Translations under genes and position numbers: made by a program
NCBI GenBank assembly: GCA_944324175.1
Contig: CALUVH010000003.1
Location: 1-64,000, forward strand
DNA: 64,000 bases
From: Candidatus Gastranaerophilales bacterium
Lineage (GTDB): Bacteria; Cyanobacteriota; Vampirovibrionia; Gastranaerophilales; Gastranaerophilaceae
Direction: 5' to 3'
In this document: one piece after another, positions 17,158 through 25,061 of the stretch
How positions within the stretch are numbered: position 1 is the stretch's first letter
How the letters are laid out: every line of letters starts with the position of its first letter
Notes under the pieces: generated by a model
Seen by the model: only the letters and a program-made list of their open reading frames with translations
Told to the model about the DNA's origin: nothing
Database searches by the model: none

Positions 17158-17317
17158 ATGAGTACGAATTTAAACAGAATAGTTGAAATAGAAAAAGACG
17201 CAGGCATGGAGTTAATGTCTGAAAAGGCTTGTGGCACAGGTTTCCACGGGGGGGGGGGCAACTTCTAAAGGCTCAGCAAAAGCGTTTCACGCGGATGATA
17301 AAAAAGACACAAGTTAA
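17158..17317 (+). CDS. Small leaderless ORF with 11-G tract (possible phase-variable peptide)
   Basis: The ATG lies exactly six bases after TATAAT. With the 11 G at 17248-17258 as written, the frame stops at 17266-17268 (36 residues, ending TGFHGGGGNF). With one G fewer it reads on as GGGATSKGSAKAF...KDTS to TAA at 17315-17317 (52 residues). Cassette 3 shows the same two options. In the longer frame the stop is kept (TAA against TAG), and cassette 1 reads a similar KGSIRGF...NTS after its G run. The longer frame therefore looks like the ancestral one, switched by the G tract. The function is unknown; it may regulate the downstream gene. Confidence 0.45.
17248..17258 (+). repeat. Homopolymeric tract of 11 G
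   Basis: It lies inside the small ORF of cassette 2, at the same place as the 11-G run at 55208 and the 24-G run at 64. Such tracts change length by slippage. Confidence 0.85.
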
Positions 17318-17328
17318 CGAACTTGTGT
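17307..17328 (+). promoter_or_regulatory. Leader stem-loop of cassette 2
   Basis: ACACAAGTT / AACTTGTGT, 9 bp, loop AACG. It overlaps the stop of the longer small ORF. It covaries with the copy at 134. Confidence 0.6.
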
Positions 17329-17421
17329 TGATGTGTATAAAGAGCAATAAATCGACTTAAAAGGTAGAATTATTTAATAAAAGGAATTAATAGTCAGAAT
17401 AATAAAAATAAAGGAGTCCAA

Positions 17422-18540
17422 ATGACAAAGAACGAACAAAAGAATTATTCAGCGCGAACTGCGTTTACTTTAGCCGAGGGTGGTCGAAGACCACTTTTGA
17501 ACCTGTGTCAACATAAAAGTGCTTTTACTTTAGCTGAAGTGCTAATCACGCTGAGTATCATCGGTGTGGTAGCAGCCCTGACGATACCAAGCATGATAGA
17601 GAACCATAACAACAAAGCTTGGAAAACTGCAAAAGACTTGTGGGATAAGAAACTTGTGGAAGCAACCCGTCAAATGAACATCGACGGCGTAATGACAGGA
17701 GTAGCAAGCAGTACAGAAGATTACATGAATTATTTTAAGAAGTATGTAAAAGTAATCAAAACCTGTGAAAACGATAAACTAGAAAACTGCTACGCCACAA
17801 AATTTGTGCAAACAGGCGATAAAGAAACAGAAGTAGAAGTAAGCACACTGACAAATGCAAGTGCATTAGGACAAAAAGACTGGAATACAAATACAATGGG
17901 CTTTGTAATAGCAGATGGTACAACAGTAGTCATGGCATACAATCCGAATTGTAGCAGCGTGGACCCATTCAGCTCAGAAGGTCAAAGCGGTCAGGTAGGC
18001 TGCATGAGTATGATGATAGATGTAAATGGTAAGAAAGGTCCAAATAGAGTAGGGGATGATATAGAGCTAAAGAATGCAACAATCTCAACCTGTGATATGA
18101 AGTTTGGCGAGCAGTGTATAGCCGCTAGTGACATCTATCCAACGACAGCAATAAACACCTGCGATGGAAGTGCAGATAGAGAATGGGATGACCGCAACAT
18201 GTCAACTTCATACTGTTCAAATAACCATTGGGCAGGAGCGAAGAAAGCTTGTGCAACAAATGGAATGAGATTACCAACGATGCAGGAATTAGCAGATGTA
18301 GCGACATATATTTACAAACAAGATACTCCGATTGGAGCATATGAAAACCGCCGCAACATAACTCCAGATGCAGACAGAGCAACTCAACTCAACTGGACCA
18401 CTAACGGCTGGCACTATTGGTCGAGTCAGCCCTACGCTAGCGACTGCGCATACAAGCGCAGCTTCAACTCTTCCGAAAGTTACTACTACAGCTACTTCTA
18501 CGTGAGCAGCCCTAACTACCGTGCTAGGTGCTTCAAATAA
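17422..18540 (+). CDS. Prepilin-like protein with C-terminal variable lectin-like domain, copy 2
   Basis: The ATG at 17422 follows AAAGGAGT; 372 residues. The layout is as in copy 1: the incomplete motif AFTLAEGGRRPLLN, then a full prepilin signal and hydrophobic helix (AFTLAEVLITLSIIGVVAAL), a conserved Cys-containing middle, and a 50-residue variable end (QLNW ... RARCFK). Between the two AFTLAE copies the DNA has a GTGGTC-GAA-GACCAC hairpin followed by TTTT, inside the coding region. It is probably processed by a prepilin peptidase and assembled into a pseudopilus or shown at the surface. Confidence 0.87.
   Translation: MTKNEQKNYSARTAFTLAEGGRRPLLNLCQHKSAFTLAEVLITLSIIGVVAALTIPSMIENHNNKAWKTAKDLWDKKLVEATRQMNIDGVMTGVASSTEDYMNYFKKYVKVIKTCENDKLENCYATKFVQTGDKETEVEVSTLTNASALGQKDWNTNTMGFVIADGTTVVMAYNPNCSSVDPFSSEGQSGQVGCMSMMIDVNGKKGPNRVGDDIELKNATISTCDMKFGEQCIAASDIYPTTAINTCDGSADREWDDRNMSTSYCSNNHWAGAKKACATNGMRLPTMQELADVATYIYKQDTPIGAYENRRNITPDADRATQLNWTTNGWHYWSSQPYASDCAYKRSFNSSESYYYSYFYVSSPNYRARCFK
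18385..18531 (+). other. Candidate DGR variable region VR2
   Basis: It has the same pattern of fixed and NNC codons as at 1191 and 56352. Relative to VR3 it has one extra codon between TCTTCC and CGTGCTAGG and differs at most of the putative template-A positions. Confidence 0.6.
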
Positions 18541-18597
18541 ACGCAACGATGCGCTTATGCAGTGTGCATAATGCAAATGATGTTTTGAAACAACACG

Positions 18598-18625
18598 CAG
18601 GTGCCTGATTGGCACCTGTTTTGTA
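18598..18625 (+). terminator. Terminator of cassette 2
   Basis: The stem CAGGTGCC / GGCACCTG, loop TGATT, is followed by TTTTGTATT. Confidence 0.9.
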
Positions 18626-18636
18626 TTATTTTGAAT

Positions 18637-18855
18637 TAGAGCCTTCGGCTCAGCTGTTACTGTAGGTCGGATTTACTAATCCGACAATAAAAAAAACGAT
18701 AATAAATGAATAAAATCGGATAACGATAGCAATTAGAGCCTAACGGCTCAGCTGTTACTGTAGGTCGGATTTACTAATCCGACGATAAAAAAACGATAAT
18801 AAACTGGATAAGTCTGATAATGTTTTTTTAGAGCCTTCCGGCTCAGCTATTTATG
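18637..18855. repeat. Tandem palindromic repeat, unit about 97 bp, two and a half copies
   Basis: Each unit begins with a small hairpin AGCC-x-GGCT (variants GAGCCTTCGGCTC, AGCCTAACGGCT, AGCCTTCCGGCT) at 18639, 18736 and 18831. In the two full units this is followed by CAGCTGTTACTGTAG, then the hairpin GTCGGATT-TACT-AATCCGAC, then an AT-rich tail (ACGATAATAAA). It is noncoding and sits between cassette 2 and the next gene. Confidence 0.8.
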
Positions 18856-18925
18856 TAAGTTGGTGCTTTCTTCCCCTATAAAAAATTTTGTGTGAAATGC
18901 ATAAAACTGTATTACAATCTTTATT

Positions 18926-19582
18926 TTATATTTTGAGAATTTGATACAGGTCTAGATTTTCGTTTTTTTGTGAAGGAATAGTTGTGAGCAGGGTGTTTAA
19001 TTTTCCCAATGTATTAATCACTTGTGCGCGACTTATTCGCATAAGTTCTATAAAGTTCCCTCCGCCGAGTGGTTTGAACCCTAGTTTTAAATATTTTGAG
19101 ATTACGTCATAAGGCCCGTTTTTTATTGCATCGAGTTCTATTTTTGAGGTATCACTTTGTGCTGCGAAATCTTCAAAGGTTGTTTTAAAAAGTGCTGTGC
19201 CTGCTAGTGGAGTTTTCTCGTCTTTTTTTATTGGCCAGGTTGCTACTCTAAGTATTTCGTATTTTTTGCCTTCGGGTGTGAATGTCATAATTCCGCAGGG
19301 CTTTTGTTTTTGTGCGAGTAAGTATGATTTGTTTTTTGAGTTTTGCGCAAGTCTTATCGCTTCTTTTATCATTGTGTACCAAACTTCTATTTTATCTTGA
19401 GTGATACCTTTGGTTAGCTTTTCAAGGTCGATGTTTTCATACATTGAATTTAAAAAAGATTTATCGCTTGGGGTGATTTCAAAGACTTTGAAATTAATCT
19501 TTTTATCAAAGTTAGTTGTGTTTTTGATGTTAAATTTATGGATTGCGGTAAAATTTTGTCCGCTGTTGTTTTGGATTAGCAT
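18926..19582 (-). CDS. GNAT-like acetyltransferase-fold protein, lineage-specific
   Basis: The 218-residue protein has a GGAG ribosome site. The middle and end (CGIMTFTPEGKKYEILRVAT, then IELDAIKNGP...YLKLGFKPLG) follow the strand-helix order of GNAT enzymes, but the acetyl-CoA loop is not clearly preserved, so activity is uncertain. The N-terminus MLIQNNSGQNFTA resembles the leader signature of other proteins in this window. Confidence 0.55.
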   Translation of the reverse strand: MLIQNNSGQNFTAIHKFNIKNTTNFDKKINFKVFEITPSDKSFLNSMYENIDLEKLTKGITQDKIEVWYTMIKEAIRLAQNSKNKSYLLAQKQKPCGIMTFTPEGKKYEILRVATWPIKKDEKTPLAGTALFKTTFEDFAAQSDTSKIELDAIKNGPYDVISKYLKLGFKPLGGGNFIELMRISRAQVINTLGKLNTLLTTIPSQKNENLDLYQILKI

Positions 19583-19636
19583 ACTTACTCCGTTTTTTTA
19601 TTTTAATGCTTGAGAAAATAAAATTTTGCCAAATTT

Positions 19637-19666
19637 TTGACTTTTGGAAAAAAATTATTATATAAA
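19637..19666 (+). promoter_or_regulatory. Promoter of the zinc-ribbon gene
   Basis: TTGACT (19637-19642), 18 bases, TATAAA (19661-19666), only four bases before the ATG at 19671 and 13 before that at 19680. Confidence 0.6.
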
Positions 19667-19670
19667 AAGT

Positions 19671-20051
19671 ATGAAGATAATGGATTATTTAAAAAAGAAT
19701 AGAGTATGTCAGCATGAGAGAGTATCAGCGGAGGTCGATTTCGCATACTGCCCTGATTGCGGTGAATTGATTGAGAATCAATGGTTCATTATGCGCTGCG
19801 CCTGCTGTGGTGTGAAAGTTCGCGCTATGATAAAAAATGGCGAAATTGTTGCTCAAGATAAGTTTTGCCATAATTGCGGGTCTTCAATTTACACGGTAGA
19901 TAAAATTGATAAAATAAATTTTATTGATGTAAATTATGCGGTGTTAGTCAAAAAAGTAGTCACCCATGAAAGACCTGACATAACTCAAAGTTGGGTTGAT
20001 GTTACGCAAAAAGCCAATGACATACGCTTACTGCTGCAACAATACCAATAA
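19671..20051 (+). CDS. Small zinc-ribbon protein
   Basis: About 126 residues with three CxxC pairs (YCPDCGE, RCACCGV, FCHNCGSS), likely binding one or two zinc ions. The start is uncertain: the nearby promoter would leave almost no leader, so the ATG at 19680 is an alternative. The 3' end overlaps the convergent spmB-like gene by 50 bases. The function is unknown; nucleic-acid binding is a usual role for such ribbons. Confidence 0.65.
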   Translation: MKIMDYLKKNRVCQHERVSAEVDFAYCPDCGELIENQWFIMRCACCGVKVRAMIKNGEIVAQDKFCHNCGSSIYTVDKIDKINFIDVNYAVLVKKVVTHERPDITQSWVDVTQKANDIRLLLQQYQ

Positions 20052-20541
20052 TATCTGCAAGTATTCCTACTACAAGTGCATATCGAAGTTTTGTAATTCC
20101 GACTGCGCCAAAATATACGGCGAGGACGTAGAAGGTTGTTTCGCTGCTACCAAGCATAATAGCAGCAAGTTTTGTTGCATAAGCATCAGGTCCGAGTGTG
20201 TGTGCAATATCAGAAAAAATTCCGAGAGCTGCTGAGCCTGACAGTGAGCGGACTATCATTATCGGGATTGTGTCTATTGGTATATGAAAATAATTCAATA
20301 CGGGTGCAAGTACTGCTCCTGCCATTTCTATTGCACCAGAGGCTTTTAGCATTGAAATAGCGACAATAATCGCAACAAGGTATGGAATGATATTTACTGA
20401 TACTTTAAAGCCGTCTTTTGCCCCTTGAGTAAAGGCTTCATATACCGGTACTTTTTTTATCAGACCGACTGTAAGTATCAGAATAATTATTACAGGAAGT
20501 GTCCAAAGTGAAATGGTATTCATTACTGTCTGAAAACTCAT
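20002..20541 (-). CDS. spmB: SpmB-like nucleoside-recognition (Gate) membrane protein
   Basis: The 179-residue protein has about five hydrophobic segments, including WTLPVIIILILTVGLI and YLVAIIVAISML, plus RSLSGSAALGIFSD and MLGSSETTFYVLAVYFGAVG, typical of SpmB. It overlaps the start of its partner by four bases (ATGA). In sporulating bacteria SpmA and SpmB affect spore core dehydration; here no other sporulation gene is visible, so the role is open, perhaps transport. Confidence 0.85.
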   Translation of the reverse strand: MSFQTVMNTISLWTLPVIIILILTVGLIKKVPVYEAFTQGAKDGFKVSVNIIPYLVAIIVAISMLKASGAIEMAGAVLAPVLNYFHIPIDTIPIMIVRSLSGSAALGIFSDIAHTLGPDAYATKLAAIMLGSSETTFYVLAVYFGAVGITKLRYALVVGILADIIGIVAAVSVCHWLFA

Positions 20542-21155
20542 AGTGCACCTCCGTTTTCTTCTGTATTATTTTGCGTTTGAGGTGACCAAAAATGTTGGAA
20601 TATTTTTGCTATTATGATGGCACTGATGAATGCGATTGTTGTCACAATTAGTGTTGGTGCTATTATTTCTGTCGGATTTTTGTAACCTATCCCTATTAGT
20701 ATTGCAATTACGGTTGTGGGGACTATTTGAAATCCTGCTGTAGACATTGCAAGAAACATACACATTGAATTTGAAGCAGTAGTTTTATCGGTATTTGCTT
20801 TTTGCATTTCTTCCATCGCCTTAATACCGATTGGTGTCGCTGCGTTTGCAAGCCCTAACGCGTTGGCTGAAAAGCTCATTGCAACATCTCCTATAGCAGG
20901 TGAATCTTGTGGTAATTCATTGAATAATCGTTTACTTATTGGTTTAAGGATTTTTGCTAAAAAAGTCACAAGACCGCTTTTTTCTGCAATTTTCATGATC
21001 CCAAGCCAAAACGCCATAATACCAATTAAGGAAAACGCAACTTTTACTGATAGCTCAGCACCTGATAATATCGAATTTACAACATCAGAAAGCTTACCGT
21101 TCACAGCTCCTATAATTATTGATATGACAATTAAAAAGTAAAATATGTAATTCAT
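20538..21155 (-). CDS. spmA: SpmA-like nucleoside-recognition (Gate) membrane protein
   Basis: The 205-residue membrane protein has the SpmA signature region (FSANALGLANAATPIGIKAMEEMQ) and a SMCMFLAMSTAGFQIVPTT segment. It is the upstream partner of spmB and translationally coupled to it. A TTGACT -35 box on the minus strand and a weak -10 lie close to the ATG. Confidence 0.85.
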   Translation of the reverse strand: MNYIFYFLIVISIIIGAVNGKLSDVVNSILSGAELSVKVAFSLIGIMAFWLGIMKIAEKSGLVTFLAKILKPISKRLFNELPQDSPAIGDVAMSFSANALGLANAATPIGIKAMEEMQKANTDKTTASNSMCMFLAMSTAGFQIVPTTVIAILIGIGYKNPTEIIAPTLIVTTIAFISAIIIAKIFQHFWSPQTQNNTEENGGAL

Positions 21156-21201
21156 ATCCGAATTATTACATTAATAGGAAAAATAGTCAATTTGTAACAA
21201 C

Positions 21202-21828
21202 TTACCTATGGTGCCTGTGGTGGTGATGCGGTGGACATAATGGTGGATATGGATACGGTATATGGTAATATGGTGATGCAAATATTTGTAGCAAGTTAAA
21301 GAAGTTTGCTATATTCTTTGACTGCATATATGAATTCATAATATTTTTATATTCGTTGTAGTTTATAGTGTTTGGGTTTGAGCCTTTTTGATTATATTGT
21401 CGGGATAAGTTTTTTACTAAATTAGCTGTATTTTGTTTTTGAGCCCTTGTCATCGGATACATATTTGTAGAATTCCAATTATACTCTTCCAAGGCTACCA
21501 CTTCATTTACTGAAATTTGTCCGTTCTGGTTAATCTGGCTGTCAATTTCGTTGAATACGTCCGGCATGGTCTTTTCATAATCTTCATTATTTATATCGCC
21601 ATATACAAAGCAGTTCGGGATATTCATTGTCGGGGTCGGTACTACGTACTGCACTCTCGGATATATTGGCATGTAATACTGTGCTTGAGCTTCTTGGCTT
21701 GGTACAGCTGTTGCCAGCGCTATCATTGTTGCTCCAGCAGCTGTCTTTATTCCGTTTGCCTTTTTGGAATTAGAGTTTTCACCACTGAATTGTACCTTAG
21801 GAATTGTGTTTATTGCAGAAACTTTCAT
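21202..21828 (-). CDS. Lineage-specific exported protein with His-rich tail
   Basis: The 208-residue protein starts after AAGGGG. The N-terminus MKVSAINTIPKVQFSG carries the shared leader signature and is followed by a hydrophobic stretch (AAGATMIALATAVPSQEAQA) ending in AQA, like a signal-peptide cleavage site. An EF-hand-like segment (DSQINQNGQISVNEVV) lies near residue 95, and the C-terminus ends PPHHHHRHHR, suggesting metal binding. The function is unknown. Confidence 0.65.
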   Translation of the reverse strand: MKVSAINTIPKVQFSGENSNSKKANGIKTAAGATMIALATAVPSQEAQAQYYMPIYPRVQYVVPTPTMNIPNCFVYGDINNEDYEKTMPDVFNEIDSQINQNGQISVNEVVALEEYNWNSTNMYPMTRAQKQNTANLVKNLSRQYNQKGSNPNTINYNEYKNIMNSYMQSKNIANFFNLLQIFASPYYHIPYPYPPLCPPHHHHRHHR

Positions 21829-21934
21829 ATGATTTTACCCCTTTATTTTCAACTACACATAATATAATAAGCGAGAATGAAAAATTTTGTCTGTAAGTAA
21901 AAAAGTTTACATTTATTGATGCTATTGGATTTGA

Positions 21935-22414
21935 TTATTCTGAATACTTACTTATCTCTTGGTAATAATGTTCCAGAGCAACGTAGCCTTTATAAATTTC
22001 ATTAGAAATCGTCGCGTAGTGGGTTGCTATAATGAATTTTAACTCTTTTGTTCTGATTTCTAATATTGTATCAGCATCTTGTTTTAGCTTTTCATCTTTT
22101 GATTCTGACCACTTTTGAAGCAGCGCAAGTTCCTCATACATTTGTTTAATGGTTGTAAATTCCAATGTATTGAAATCATATTTACTCAGCAGCGCACGTT
22201 CTGTGTTAGTTATTCTGCTCATTACTGCTTGAAACTTAAATACACGTTTTATAATCACGTAATTATCAGCAAGTTTGCGATGTGAATATGGTATGTTGTT
22301 TTTCGCAAGTAAAGCTGCATATGAACGAGATGTGAACACATCATCTTCGCGCGAAAACGAACTTCTTGAAGTTAAATCAAAATTGGACTTTTTATCTATT
22401 ATGTCTTCCAGCAT
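21935..22414 (-). CDS. Hypothetical helical protein
   Basis: The 159-residue protein starts after CGGGAGGC. It is mostly helical and charged, with no signal, membrane segment or recognised motif. A Ser/Arg-rich region (LTSRSSFSRE) lies near the N-terminus. Confidence 0.6.
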   Translation of the reverse strand: MLEDIIDKKSNFDLTSRSSFSREDDVFTSRSYAALLAKNNIPYSHRKLADNYVIIKRVFKFQAVMSRITNTERALLSKYDFNTLEFTTIKQMYEELALLQKWSESKDEKLKQDADTILEIRTKELKFIIATHYATISNEIYKGYVALEHYYQEISKYSE

Positions 22415-22503
22415 TTTGCCTCCCGATTACTCGTTCATAATAAAACAATAAAAATTTATTGTCATGATGTTATGTCAAATTTTTAACAAAAATTAAAAAC
22501 ATT

Positions 22504-23238
22504 TTATGTCTGACAACATCTTTTTTTTAAAATTTGCAATCTTTCATAATCCCCAATCTCAGGTGAAAAAGCTTGTTTGTATTCAAGCCAAGCTATTTCA
22601 AAATTTATGGCTTTTTCAATTGCTATTTTGTCAAGTTTTTGTTTTTTAAATACAATTTTTCTGGTTTCAACAGCTGTTAAATAAGGTATTTTTTCAATGA
22701 AATCTAAAGATGAATTAGAAATTCCCCCACCAAGAGTAAAAATCTTACCATAGCTTTGCATTTTTAAAGAAACTTCTTTGACGTATTTCAAAATTTCGGG
22801 TGAATTAACATCTGGACAGGCTATAGAATTAGCAAAGTCAGAACGTCCAAAAACGATGCCTGATAAGTGTGTAAACATATTTTGTTTGCATATTTTATCA
22901 AGAGCATTAAACCCGTTTATTGTTTCTATATTTATCAGTAATCTGGCTTGGGGTAATATTTTTATGGACCTGGTTAAAAATTTTTGGACCGCATAATCAG
23001 ATTCAATCATAGGCGCTACAACTGTTTTTACCCCCATAGTACATGCATCTTTCATATCTCTTACAGCTTCGCATCCACCTATTTTTAATACAAAATCAAT
23101 TCCGGCTGTGTCGGCGATATCTTTCAATACTTGTACTTCTTCTTTAGTCGCTCCTTCGGACTCAAATTCAGCTTTGACACCTACTGCGCCAAAGCTGAAT
23201 TTTAATTCTTGTAAATTTTCTATTAATATATTTTTCAC
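22504..23238 (-). CDS. HpcH/HpaI aldolase/citrate-lyase family protein
   Basis: The 244-residue TIM-barrel protein (GTG start) has GVKAEFESEGA, LKIGGCEAVRDM, MGVKTVVAPMIES, LLINIETINGF, and GIVFGRSDFANSI. The metal-binding Glu and Asp of the family are seen in IETI and RSDF. Such enzymes cleave or form C-C bonds of 2-keto acids; the substrate is unknown. It lies 12 bases downstream of speD and probably shares its transcript. Confidence 0.75.
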   Translation of the reverse strand: MKNILIENLQELKFSFGAVGVKAEFESEGATKEEVQVLKDIADTAGIDFVLKIGGCEAVRDMKDACTMGVKTVVAPMIESDYAVQKFLTRSIKILPQARLLINIETINGFNALDKICKQNMFTHLSGIVFGRSDFANSIACPDVNSPEILKYVKEVSLKMQSYGKIFTLGGGISNSSLDFIEKIPYLTAVETRKIVFKKQKLDKIAIEKAINFEIAWLEYKQAFSPEIGDYERLQILKKRCCQT

Positions 23239-23250
23239 GTTAACTTCTTA

Positions 23251-23706
23251 TTAACTAACTAACTGTTGCATTATTTCAAATGGTTTTTCGGCAACTCTTA
23301 GAGTTTCAGTGTCTATGATTCCTCTTTTTAATTCTGTAAAAGTCGCTTTTTGAGAGTTAAACTTCTTTTTCAAAAATTCATATGATACTTTTGGATCACA
23401 TTTGTCACCGCAAGTAAATAAATCAACTGCTGCATAACCCAATTCCGGCCAAGTGTGGATAGCCAAATGGCTTTCAGAAATAATTACTACTCCTGACACT
23501 CCGTAAGGATTAAACATATGGAAACATTTTTGGACAATCGTCGCACCACATTCAAGGGCGGCATCCACCATATACTTTTCTACCTTGTCTATACTGTTTA
23601 ATGTGTTTGGATCACATTCAAAAAATTCCGCTAATACGTGTTGTCCTAAGTGGATCTCTTTTTTGCCGTTCTCTTGAATAGCTGTAAATGGTGATGTTAT
23701 TGCCAA
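23251..23706 (-). CDS. speD: S-adenosylmethionine decarboxylase proenzyme
   Basis: The start is a TTG, eight bases after GGAGG; an ATG five bases before it is out of frame. The 151-residue protein has the class 1B motif IISESHLAIHTWPELGYAAVDLF, where self-cleavage before the Ser of ESH makes the pyruvoyl group, and FTCGDKCDP. It supplies decarboxylated AdoMet for spermidine-type polyamines. Confidence 0.93.
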   Translation of the reverse strand: MAITSPFTAIQENGKKEIHLGQHVLAEFFECDPNTLNSIDKVEKYMVDAALECGATIVQKCFHMFNPYGVSGVVIISESHLAIHTWPELGYAAVDLFTCGDKCDPKVSYEFLKKKFNSQKATFTELKRGIIDTETLRVAEKPFEIMQQLVS

Positions 23707-23945
23707 TTCATGTGCCTCCTATCTAAATGTATATTTATTTTACTACTACTAAAAATTGCTTTCGCTATAACATATTACAATAAAAATTAAAAAATTTGTA
23801 AAATTTACACTTAAAAATTTATTTTTTACAAAACTTTTCATTTTAATATTCCCAAAAATAAAGAATAATGTATCATTCAATCGACTTATTTTTATTAAGA
23901 ATTATTAATATTGTAGTATTAAAATTTTTGTTGTAATCTTATTTT

Positions 23946-24641
23946 ATGAACAAGATATTAGTAATAGATGATGATTTTGCAATAAATGAGCTTATAAAGG
24001 TTAATCTTGAGTTGTGCGGATATCGAGTTATACAAGCGAATGATGGAACTACCGGTTTTGCGCTATGCAAGCAAGAGATACCTTCACTTGTAATTCTTGA
24101 TGTTATGATGCCAGAGGTGGATGGTTTCACGGTGGCTCAACGTATTAGGAAAAACGATGATACAAAAGATATTCCAATACTGATGTTGACAGCACTTTCT
24201 CAGGTGAGTGATAAGGTTATGGGATTTAATATCGGTGTTGATGATTATCTGGTGAAACCGTTTGAGATGGAAGAATTACAGGTTAGAGTGAGGGCATTGT
24301 TAAAACGTTCCAGACAAATCCCAGAATCTGCTTCAACTCGTGAGTTGCTGACTTTAGGCGAGGTCACTATTATGCCTGAAACCTATTGTGTAAAAATAAA
24401 AGACAAGCAGGCAAAACTTACTCCCATTGAGTTTGATATATTTAACCTGTTGTTCCAAAATCACGGAAATATGGTTTCCTCAGCGCAGTTGCTTAAGGAT
24501 ATTTGGGGATACTCCCCTGATGATGATATTGAAACAATTCGAGTACACATAAGACATTTGCGAAGTAAGCTCGACAAAATAGCTGATGGTAAAAAGTACA
24601 TTGAAACCATCTACGGTGGTGGATATAAGCTTAACATTTAA
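23946..24641 (+). CDS. OmpR/PhoB-family response regulator
   Basis: The 231-residue protein has a receiver domain (VIDDDFAIN, phospho-acceptor Asp in VILDVMMPEVDGF, LTAL, VKPF) and a winged-helix DNA-binding domain (LTPIEFDIFNLLFQN...IRVHIRHLRSKLD...GGGYKL). No sensor kinase is adjacent. TTGTAG-17-TAATCT ends six bases before the ATG, so the mRNA may be leaderless. Confidence 0.93.
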   Translation: MNKILVIDDDFAINELIKVNLELCGYRVIQANDGTTGFALCKQEIPSLVILDVMMPEVDGFTVAQRIRKNDDTKDIPILMLTALSQVSDKVMGFNIGVDDYLVKPFEMEELQVRVRALLKRSRQIPESASTRELLTLGEVTIMPETYCVKIKDKQAKLTPIEFDIFNLLFQNHGNMVSSAQLLKDIWGYSPDDDIETIRVHIRHLRSKLDKIADGKKYIETIYGGGYKLNI

Positions 24642-24734
24642 CTTTAATTTATGACGAGCAACACACAAAAGATGATGGCATGGTTGTATATCGCATCATT
24701 TCTTTTTATTTGTCAAATAGTTAGAACATACTCG

Positions 24735-24977
24735 CTAAAACATTACACCTTTTTCGAAGAAGTTTTTTAAACCTTCTGCAAAAGTTTTTTTCACAGGCGT
24801 TTTTTCTTGTCCTTGGGCAACTTTTTCAGCTGATTTAAGGTTTGCATAATCTCTGTCAGATTGTCCTAAAATATTTGCCATGGCTTTTTCATATGCTTTT
24901 TTTGCTTTTTGCTGTTGTAATAATTTTCTATTTTTTATAGAATATCTTGCTTGAAATGATATTGCGTCGACTTGCAT
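24735..24977 (-). CDS. Small lineage-specific protein with F-x-A N-terminus
   Basis: The 80-residue Lys/Ala/Gln-rich, probably helical protein starts after GAAAGGG. The N-terminus MQVDAISFQA shows the shared leader signature in its shortest form. It is of unknown function. Confidence 0.6.
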   Translation of the reverse strand: MQVDAISFQARYSIKNRKLLQQQKAKKAYEKAMANILGQSDRDYANLKSAEKVAQGQEKTPVKKTFAEGLKNFFEKGVMF

Positions 24978-25061
24978 TTTAGTTTCCCTTTCATGTTATG
25001 GAGGTTTTAAAACTGTGAAAAAAAATTTTTGACAGAAAAATTTTAATTAATTAACATTTTT

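Larger units (their letters stand above)
17046..18625 (+). repeat. Prepilin cassette, copy 2 (complete)
   Basis: This copy contains in order: an AAAGCCT/AGGCTTT terminator, a GAATGAAA/TTTCATTC palindrome, the promoter, a leaderless small ORF with an 11-G tract, the leader hairpin, the prepilin-like gene with variable C-terminus, and the CAGGTGCC terminator. Long stretches are nearly identical to cassette 3 at 55011-57049. Confidence 0.8.

Noticed and set aside
18289-18615. Minus-strand open frame of 108 codons
   Set aside because: It is antisense to the second variable gene and its terminator; the openness follows from the NNC codons on the coding strand.
18637-18855. Possible CRISPR array
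   Set aside because: The units are about 97 bp, differ in several bases, and there are no regular unique spacers or cas genes.
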